Below the pieces are notes generated by a model that worked only from the letters and a program-made list of their open reading frames with translations, searched no databases and was not told the origin of the DNA. A DNA stretch of 36,154 nucleotides, taken from Actinophytocola sp. Lineage in GTDB: Bacteria; Actinomycetota; Actinomycetes; Mycobacteriales; Pseudonocardiaceae. Positions 8,274 to 14,539 of the stretch are shown in pieces. Each line of letters begins with the position of its first letter. The stretch's first letter is position 1. The stretch lies in NCBI GenBank assembly GCA_009377385.1, contig WHUD01000034.1:1-36154 (forward strand), in the 5' to 3' direction. Position numbers and translations under genes: made by a program.

Positions 8274-9535
8274 TGAGCGAACGCCGTGGTGTCAGGAGCG
8301 GGTTAGGCCGCTTCTGGGAGCGCGCCAGGACCGAGCCGGGGCTGGCACGCAACCTGGTCGTCATCGCCGTGCTGATCGCGCTCGGTTCCGCCGTCGGCGG
8401 CTACTTCCTCGCCCACCAGCGCTTCAACCCGCCGTGGGAGAACAAGTACAGCGTCTACGCCACCTTCGAGCAGGCGCCAGCGGTGAGCCCAGGCAATGGC
8501 CAGGAGGTGCGCATCGCGGGCGTGAACGTGGGCGACATCCGGTCGACGTCGGTGTCCGACGACGGCAAGGCGGTGCTCGAGCTGCGGATCGAACGCACCC
8601 ACACCGTCTACAAGAACGCCACCGTTGTGCTGCGACCGAAGAGTCCCCTGAACGAGATGTACGTCGAGTTGAACCCCGGCGGCCCGCCAGCCGGGAAGCT
8701 CGCCGAGGGCGGCACCCTCCCCGCCGCGAACTCCCGGCGCCCGATCCAGGTGGACGAGGTGTTCGCGCACCTGGACAAGAACACGAGGAACGCGCTGACC
8801 ACGCTGCTTTCGGAGTCCGACGTGGCGCTGGCGCACGCGAAGCACGGTCTGCCGAAGGGGCTCGGCGAGCTCAACGGCGTGCTCGGCGACCTGCGCCCCG
8901 TCGTCACGCAGCTGAACCAGCGGCGCGACTCGCTGTCCGAGCTCATCACCTCGCTGTCGCAGATCTCGAACGCCGTCGGCCGCGACGACCAGCGGCTGGC
9001 GCGACTCGCTGGCTCGCTGCAACAGACGCTGGGCACGGTGGCGAAACGCGGCCAGCCGCTCGACGAGTCACTGGCCCAGCTGCCCGACCTCTCACAGCGG
9101 CTCCGCGACGCGACAACCGAGGTCAGCGGGCTCGCCGACCAGCTCGACCCGACGCTGGACAACGTCCGCAATGCCAGCGACGAGCTGCCCAAGTCGCTGA
9201 CCCGGTTCCGCGAGTCGGTCGGTCAGCTTGACGGCTTCCTCGACGACGCGCGGCCGGTACTCGTCAAGGCGCGCCCTGTGGTGGCCAACCTGCGCCCCGC
9301 GGTCTCCGACCTCAACTACGCGCTCGGTGACCTCAGCCCAATCACCCAGCGGCTGGATCCGGTCACGTCCGGCCTGCTGCCGTACCTGAATGACCTCGGA
9401 GCCTATGTGTACAACTCCAACTCCGCGTTCAGCCTGACCGACGCCAACCGGGGCATCCTCCGCGGGCAGGTCAACATCACGCCGCAATCCGTCCCGCTGC
9501 CGTCGCTCAGCGGCGCGCCGACCCCCGGTAGGTGA
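8273..9535 (+). CDS. mceE: Mce protein, fifth of six (MlaD domain), without a lipobox
   Basis: A 420-residue Mce protein with a basic N-terminus, a hydrophobic anchor at about 27-45, an MlaD domain at about 55-135 (APAVSPGNGQEVRIAGVNVG) and a long helical region with ARPVLVKARPVVANLRP near 325-340. In mycobacterial mce operons the fifth protein is usually a lipoprotein, with Cys at the signal-peptide cleavage site. No Cys is present in this N-terminus, so it should be a plain signal-anchored protein. GGAGGG at 8261-8266 is six bases from the ATG at 8273; the ATG at 8270 is also possible. After its stop comes a 98-bp gap holding a possible small gene. Confidence 0.86.
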   Translation: MSERRGVRSGLGRFWERARTEPGLARNLVVIAVLIALGSAVGGYFLAHQRFNPPWENKYSVYATFEQAPAVSPGNGQEVRIAGVNVGDIRSTSVSDDGKAVLELRIERTHTVYKNATVVLRPKSPLNEMYVELNPGGPPAGKLAEGGTLPAANSRRPIQVDEVFAHLDKNTRNALTTLLSESDVALAHAKHGLPKGLGELNGVLGDLRPVVTQLNQRRDSLSELITSLSQISNAVGRDDQRLARLAGSLQQTLGTVAKRGQPLDESLAQLPDLSQRLRDATTEVSGLADQLDPTLDNVRNASDELPKSLTRFRESVGQLDGFLDDARPVLVKARPVVANLRPAVSDLNYALGDLSPITQRLDPVTSGLLPYLNDLGAYVYNSNSAFSLTDANRGILRGQVNITPQSVPLPSLSGAPTPGR

Positions 9536-9541
9536 GTTGAC

Positions 9542-9637
9542 ATGAGGACTGCCCGCAGGTCCGAATCATCGGACGTCATATTCGCCGATGCTGGATACCT
9601 GGCGCGGCTTGCCGCGCTCGATATGGAGGCGATATGA
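9542..9637 (+). CDS. Possible 31-residue protein between the fifth and sixth mce genes
   Basis: A short open frame starts at ATG 9542, seven bases after the fifth mce stop, with GGTAGGTGAG just upstream as a possible ribosome binding site. It ends in TGA at 9635-9637, which overlaps the sixth mce ATG as ATGA, the same coupling seen at the neighbouring junctions. The product begins MRTARRSESSDV and ends ALDMEAI; it is polar, has no membrane segment and resembles no family I know. The frame also contains two hairpins (9560-9573 and 9602-9617), so an alternative reading is an untranslated spacer that folds. Being a gene is suggested only by spacing and overlap. Confidence 0.3.
   Translation: MRTARRSESSDVIFADAGYLARLAALDMEAI
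9602..9617 (+). repeat. Inverted repeat just before the sixth mce gene
   Basis: GCGCGGC at 9602-9608 and GCCGCGC at 9611-9617 are perfect complements separated by only TT, so the RNA would form a tight hairpin ending seven bases before the GGAGG (9625-9629) of the sixth mce gene. A second, smaller dyad TCCGA-ATCA-TCGGA lies at 9560-9573. They are placed where folding could tune translation or mRNA stability within the operon; a terminator is unlikely because the operon continues. Confidence 0.4.
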
Positions 9638-10935
9638 GGATTCCGCACGCTCTCATTCCCGCGATCCGGATCACCGTCGTGCTGCTGTTCGTCGCGCTGT
9701 GCGCGGGAATCTTCAGCTTCTTGTGGGTCAACGCCGGTGGCAAGCTCCCGCTTGTCAGCCGCGCCGGGTACCAGGTCGACGTGCGACTGCCCGATGTGGA
9801 CAACCTGGTGTTCCAGTCCGACATCAGGATGGCAGGCGTGCCCGTCGGCAAGGTCGAAGAGGTCGACGCGGTCTCCGGCAACACGGCACGGGTCACCCTT
9901 GAGCTCAACGAGGACGTCGCGCCGCTGCACCGGGGTGCGACGGTCACGGTGCGCAACAAGACCATGATCGAGGAGACGTACCTCGAGGTCGCCGACGGCA
10001 ACGGACCCGAGCTGGCGAGCGGGACGCTGCTCCCCGATGACGCAGGCAAGCCGAGTGTCCAGCTCGACGACGTGCTGACCAGTCTCGACAAGCCGACAAG
10101 GAACGCGCTGCGGCGCACCATCCGCTCCGCAAGTCTCGCGACCAAGAGCAGCAGGGAGGACATCTCCCGGTCGCTGCAGGGCCTTGGTCACCTCGGCAGG
10201 GAGGGCGGCGACGCGCTGACCGCGCTCGCCGCGCAGTCGAAAGACCTGCGCCATGTCGCGGCCAACACGACCGCGCTGCTGCGGGCGCTGGACACCAGGC
10301 AGGGTCGGATCACCGACCTGGTGCGGGACTCCAACGCCCTCACCAAGACCATGGCTGCGAACCGCCACGACCTGGAACGGCTGATGCGGGAGCTGCCACC
10401 GCTGCTCGGCACAACGACGACGGCGAGCGGGGACCTGCGCAGGCTCGCTGGCGAGCTATCCCCTGTCGCCAGCGACCTCAAGCGTGCCGCGCCCGACCTG
10501 TCCCTGGCGCTCCGAGAGCTGCCCGCCACCACAAAGGATCTGCGTGGCCTGCTGCCCTCGCTGAACCGGACGCTCGACCGCGCGCCGGGCACGCTGGACC
10601 GGGTGCCCGCGTTCGCGGATGCTTCGCGGCCGCTGATGTCTACGCTCGAGGTCAACCTGGCCGACGTCAACCCGATGCTGGCCTATCTGCGGCCGTACGG
10701 GCACGACGTCGCCGCGTTCTTCACCAACTTCTCGCAGTACCTCGGCGGGTCGGACGCCAACGGACACATCGCACGCGTCATGCCTGTGCTGAACGAGAAG
10801 TCGCTGAACTCGTCGTACGACACACAGCGCGGCCCGCTGCGGAAGTACAACCCGTACCCGGCGCCGGGCGGCGCGACCGAGCCGAGGAACTTCCACGGTA
10901 AGTACCCCCACGTCGAGGAGGAGCAACCACGATGA
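9634..10935 (+). CDS. mceF: Mce protein, sixth of six (MlaD domain)
   Basis: A 433-residue Mce protein. It has an N-terminal hydrophobic anchor (about 10-32, VVLLFVALCAGIFSFLW), an MlaD domain at about 45-125 (VDNLVFQSDIRMAGVPVGKV; then VRNKTMIEETYLEV), a helical domain and a polar C-terminus. The start has GGAGG at 9625-9629 with a four-base spacer. Cys23 lies in FVALCAG, but Leu at the position before it does not fit a lipoprotein cleavage site. The stop overlaps the MMPL gene start as ATGA. The F position is from gene order. Confidence 0.87.
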   Translation: MRIPHALIPAIRITVVLLFVALCAGIFSFLWVNAGGKLPLVSRAGYQVDVRLPDVDNLVFQSDIRMAGVPVGKVEEVDAVSGNTARVTLELNEDVAPLHRGATVTVRNKTMIEETYLEVADGNGPELASGTLLPDDAGKPSVQLDDVLTSLDKPTRNALRRTIRSASLATKSSREDISRSLQGLGHLGREGGDALTALAAQSKDLRHVAANTTALLRALDTRQGRITDLVRDSNALTKTMAANRHDLERLMRELPPLLGTTTTASGDLRRLAGELSPVASDLKRAAPDLSLALRELPATTKDLRGLLPSLNRTLDRAPGTLDRVPAFADASRPLMSTLEVNLADVNPMLAYLRPYGHDVAAFFTNFSQYLGGSDANGHIARVMPVLNEKSLNSSYDTQRGPLRKYNPYPAPGGATEPRNFHGKYPHVEEEQPR

Positions 10936-13250
10936 GCCGCAGGCGGTCGCTCGCGGTGTCGCCAGGTGTTCGCCGCACCGGGCGGGTGGCGCTCGGTGTC
11001 ACGGTGCTCCTTGCGCTGCTCGCCGGCATCGGCTCCGGCATCGCGCAGCTGACCGTCCGCACCGGAGTGGACTCGTTCGTCCCAGCGGACGACCGGGTCG
11101 CGCAGGCGACCGAGCGAGCGGCCGCATCGTTCGGCGGCGACCCGATCGTGGTGCTCGTGGAGTCGGACAAGCCGGGCGAGCAGCTCTCCGGGGAGCGCCT
11201 GCCGAGGCTGCTGCGGCTGGAGGGGCAGCTGTCCAACCTGCCGGATGTGGCGTCGGTGTACGGGCCGGCGACGGTGCTGAACCAGATCGCGGGCCAGACG
11301 CAGACGCTGCTCACCGAGCTCACCGGCTACCGCGACGGGTTGCGGTCCAAGGCGGAACAACGGGCGAGAGAGCAGGGCAAGGCTCCTGCCGAGGTCCGCG
11401 CGGCGGGACGCGCCGCGATCGCCGACTTCGATCGCCGCTACGCGGGCCTGCTCAAGCAGGGACTGCCTGCGGGTCTGCCGACGCTGCACAACGAGAAGTT
11501 CGTGGACACCGTCGTCTACGGGCCCGACCGTGCGCCGAAGCCGCAGTGGCACTTCGTCGTCCCGTCCGACGACGCGGTGGCGATCCTGGTGCGCCCCCGA
11601 CCGGGGATGGAGCAGCAGGCGACCGAACGGCTGGTCGGCGCGGTCGAGCGCACCGTCGGAGCCGCCAAGCTTGACGCCGAGCGGGTCACCGTGTCCGGGA
11701 TCCCAGCCGTCGTCTCGGCGCTCGGCTCGCAGGTGCGCCACGAGGTCCCGCTGCTCGGCGGTGTCGCGCTACTGGCGGTCGGCGCCTGGTTCCTGTTTGT
11801 GCGGTGGACGACGCTGCGCCGACGTATGCTGCCGCTGGCCACCACCGCGCTCGGCACGGCACTCACGCTGGCGTTGTTCGGCTGGACCGGCATGCCGCTC
11901 TCACTCGGTGTGGTCGCGTTCCTTCCGGTGCTGCTCGGCGTCGGCAGCGACTTCATGACGTTCCTGAACCAGCGGCTCGGCACAAGGACGGTGATCACCG
12001 TCGCGGCGGCGACGGCGGCCAGCTTCGCCGCCCTCGCCGCAACGCCGATCCCGGTGGTCGCCGAGCTGGGCGCCACGCTGGCGGCTGGCATCCTGATGTC
12101 GCTCGCGGTCGGTCTCGTCGTGGCTCGGTGGCTGCCGCCGCCGATGGCCGCCGACGAACCGAAGGCGGCCGCGCGCGCACCACTCGGGCGACCGCCGTCC
12201 CGGCCAGTCCGGTTTGCCGCGGCCGGTGCCGCCGTCGTCGTGGCCGTGTCCGGCTGGGCGATGCTGCCAGGTCTGCCGCTCAAGGCCGACTTCCAGGGCT
12301 TCGCGGCCGACTTGCCGGTGCTCAGCGATGCGCGCCACGTCGAGGAGGTGATGGGCTCCTCAGGCGAGATCGGCATCACGCTGACCGGCGAGGACACCGT
12401 CAACGGGGAGACGCTTGCCTGGATGCGGTCGGCGCAGGACGCCATCGTCGCGGCGCACGGCGACAAGGTGCGGCCGGTGCTGTCACCGCCGACCCTGCTG
12501 CGGTTCCTCGGCGGCGACCCGACCGCGAGCCAGCTGGAGTCCGCGCTGCGGCTGGTGCCGCGCTACCTGACCACCAGCGTCATCCGCGGCGACCAGGGCA
12601 TGTCGATGCTCTCGTTCGGGGTCGAGCTCGGTGACGCCAAGTCGCTCGCCCGGCTGCGCGACGACCTGCACCGCATCCTGCCCCCGCCGCCCGACGGCGT
12701 CGATGTCCACATCACCGGGCTGCCGATGGTCGCGGTCTCCGGGTACGAGGCGGTCTCGGCGAGCAGGTATCTCGCCGCGGGCCTCGGCATCATCGCCGCC
12801 GTGCTGGTGCTCGCGTTCGGCCTGCGCAGACGCGGCGACGCGGTGCGCGCCGGGGCGGCAGCCGTGCTCGCGACCGGCCTCGTGCTGCTCGTCATGCGGC
12901 TGACGGGCGTCGACCTGAATCCGGTCACGGCGGCTGTCGGCTCGCTGACCGCTGCCGTGGCATGCGAGTTCACCGTCGTGCTCGCCGAGGCGGTACGCAG
13001 ACGAGACGCGGGTATCCGGCGGGCGGTGCTGCTCGCCGCGGCGGCGTCGGCGACCGGCTACGGCGTGCTCATGTTGTCGCAGCTCGCGATCATCCGTGCC
13101 TTCGGCGGGCTGCTGGCAGGAACGGTTGGCTTGTCCGTACTGGCCGCGGCGTTCGTCGTCTGGCTGTCCAGCCGTGGCGGACCTGTTGACCACGCCCCTG
13201 TTGATCATCCCCGGTCCGACAAACGAGCGCTCGCAGGAGCAAGCCGATGA
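10932..13250 (+). CDS. MMPL/RND-family membrane protein of the mce operon
   Basis: A 772-residue polytopic membrane protein with the RND layout: TM1 at about 17-40, a large outer loop (41-270), a five-helix block (about 273-400), TM7 near 427-447, a second loop (448-610) and a final helix block (about 612-745). The first helix block contains GVGSDF, matching the GxxxD(Y/F) motif of RND/MMPL proteins (Asp340). In the second half the equivalent site reads ACEF, with Glu679. RND proteins use the proton gradient to move hydrophobic molecules. Coupling by ATGA at both ends, and GAGGAGG before the start, tie it to the Mce proteins. It could pass lipid to or from the Mce tube; the substrate is unknown. 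Confidence 0.85.
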   Translation: MSRRRSLAVSPGVRRTGRVALGVTVLLALLAGIGSGIAQLTVRTGVDSFVPADDRVAQATERAAASFGGDPIVVLVESDKPGEQLSGERLPRLLRLEGQLSNLPDVASVYGPATVLNQIAGQTQTLLTELTGYRDGLRSKAEQRAREQGKAPAEVRAAGRAAIADFDRRYAGLLKQGLPAGLPTLHNEKFVDTVVYGPDRAPKPQWHFVVPSDDAVAILVRPRPGMEQQATERLVGAVERTVGAAKLDAERVTVSGIPAVVSALGSQVRHEVPLLGGVALLAVGAWFLFVRWTTLRRRMLPLATTALGTALTLALFGWTGMPLSLGVVAFLPVLLGVGSDFMTFLNQRLGTRTVITVAAATAASFAALAATPIPVVAELGATLAAGILMSLAVGLVVARWLPPPMAADEPKAAARAPLGRPPSRPVRFAAAGAAVVVAVSGWAMLPGLPLKADFQGFAADLPVLSDARHVEEVMGSSGEIGITLTGEDTVNGETLAWMRSAQDAIVAAHGDKVRPVLSPPTLLRFLGGDPTASQLESALRLVPRYLTTSVIRGDQGMSMLSFGVELGDAKSLARLRDDLHRILPPPPDGVDVHITGLPMVAVSGYEAVSASRYLAAGLGIIAAVLVLAFGLRRRGDAVRAGAAAVLATGLVLLVMRLTGVDLNPVTAAVGSLTAAVACEFTVVLAEAVRRRDAGIRRAVLLAAAASATGYGVLMLSQLAIIRAFGGLLAGTVGLSVLAAAFVVWLSSRGGPVDHAPVDHPRSDKRALAGASR

Positions 13251-14311
13251 CCGACTCCGAGCAGAAGACCCCAGTGGTTCGCCACCGTGTCGCGGTCGCC
13301 ATCGTCGTGACCATCACCCTGGTCGCGGGCGTGCTCGCCCTGGTATGGCAGCCGTGGGCGGGGTTGCCGGAAGGCGCGGCGTTCGCGATCGGCGACCGGG
13401 CGGTCAGCGAGGACGAGCTGGACGAGCGGGTGGAGACACTGCGGGCCCTCTACGGCGTCGAGCCGCCGGAAGACCCTGCCAAGCTCGACGCCTTCCGGCG
13501 CGACTCCGCCAAGTCGGTCGCGGTGAGCATGCTGCTCGACCAGCTGGCGTCCGAGCAGCGCATCGCCATCTCCGAGAAGCAGGCGCGTGACGTGCTTGAC
13601 CGGTTCATCGCCAACCGGTACGCCGACGGCGGCAGGCAGGCGTTCGTCAAGGCGCTCGGCGAGGCGGGCACATCGGAACCGCAGGTACTCGCCGAGATCC
13701 GGCGGCAGCTCGCCGTCGGACGGCTGATGGACAAGACCAGCGGCGACGTGTCGATCAGCGACGCCGAACTGCGCGCCGAGTTCGACAAGCGCAAGAACGA
13801 GCTGGGCACCCCGGAACGCAGGAAACTGCGCAACATCGTGGTCAAGACCAAGGCGGAAGCACGGGCGCTGTTCGACGCGCTTCGCTCGGGAGCCTCGTTC
13901 GCCACGCTGGCCGCCAAGCACAGCATCGACGGCAGCACCAGAAAGTCCGGCGGGAAGCTCGGCGCGCTCAGCGAGGGCGAGCTGCAGGGCCCGGTCGCCA
14001 CGGCAGCCTTCGCGCCAAGCGAGGGCGAGCTGTACGGGCCGGCGAAGGGCTCCTACGGCTGGAACGTCGGTAGGGTGGACGCGATCCTGCCGGGCCAGCC
14101 AGCCAAGTTCGCCGAGGTGGCAGACCAGTTCCGCGAGACGCTGCGCACCGAACGGGCCTTCCAGCGGTGGCGCTCCTGGCTCGGCAAGCAGATCCGCGAT
14201 GCCGACATCCTCTACGCCGACAAGTACCGGCCCGCCGATCCAGACGCGCCGCCGTCGTCGGACATCGCGGGCGCCGTTGGCACATCGCAAGCCGGAACAG
14301 GACCGCGATGA
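13247..14311 (+). CDS. Membrane-anchored parvulin-type peptidyl-prolyl isomerase (PpiC/SurA-like)
   Basis: A 354-residue protein with a short cytoplasmic N-terminus, one membrane anchor (about 14-35), a SurA/PrsA-like helical chaperone region (about 50-170) and a parvulin PpiC domain (about 190-278). The PpiC domain shows FATLAAKHSIDGSTRKSGGKLGALSEGEL, quoted here only in part as SGGKLGALSEGEL, and ends in GYGW-type NVGRVD. A helical region and an Asp/Pro-rich tail follow. It should act outside the membrane in folding secreted proteins. Its overlap with the MMPL gene and the following small gene implies it serves the Mce/MMPL assembly. Enzyme activity is inferred from the family. Confidence 0.85.
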   Translation: MTDSEQKTPVVRHRVAVAIVVTITLVAGVLALVWQPWAGLPEGAAFAIGDRAVSEDELDERVETLRALYGVEPPEDPAKLDAFRRDSAKSVAVSMLLDQLASEQRIAISEKQARDVLDRFIANRYADGGRQAFVKALGEAGTSEPQVLAEIRRQLAVGRLMDKTSGDVSISDAELRAEFDKRKNELGTPERRKLRNIVVKTKAEARALFDALRSGASFATLAAKHSIDGSTRKSGGKLGALSEGELQGPVATAAFAPSEGELYGPAKGSYGWNVGRVDAILPGQPAKFAEVADQFRETLRTERAFQRWRSWLGKQIRDADILYADKYRPADPDAPPSSDIAGAVGTSQAGTGPR

Positions 14312-14526
14312 GCGAGGCCGCCGATGTACTTACGTGTGTCTTCGTGGCAGCGGTGCTGGCGCCGCTCGGGAGGTGGGGCTACCGCAACGCGGCCACGCTG
14401 CTGCCAGCGGCACTGCCCGAGCAGGAGCGTGACCGGCGGCAGCAGGTGCTGCGGCGCGGGGCCGTCACGGCCCAGGCGGTCGCTGTCCTCTTCGTGTTCG
14501 CGGGGCTGCTGCGGATGCTCGCTTGA
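14308..14526 (+). CDS. Small membrane protein ending the mce operon
   Basis: A 72-residue protein starting at an ATG that overlaps the parvulin stop (ATGA). It has two hydrophobic segments, about residues 3-20 (VLTCVFVAAVLAPLG) and 52-70 (AVTAQAVAVLFVFAGLLRML), joined by a polar loop rich in Arg, Glu and Gln (PEQERDRRQQ). I do not recognise the family. Its position as the last coupled gene of the operon suggests an accessory subunit of the Mce/MMPL machinery. A longer upstream in-frame start exists but would overlap most of the end of the parvulin gene and gives an Arg-rich shadow sequence. Confidence 0.7.
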   Translation: MSEAADVLTCVFVAAVLAPLGRWGYRNAATLLPAALPEQERDRRQQVLRRGAVTAQAVAVLFVFAGLLRMLA

Positions 14527-14539
14527 ACGATGGCGGTGT

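Noticed and set aside
9634..9705. Lipobox in the sixth Mce protein (FVALCAG)
   Set aside because: The residue before Cys23 is Leu, which signal peptidase II does not usually accept; the Cys also lies inside a long hydrophobic anchor.
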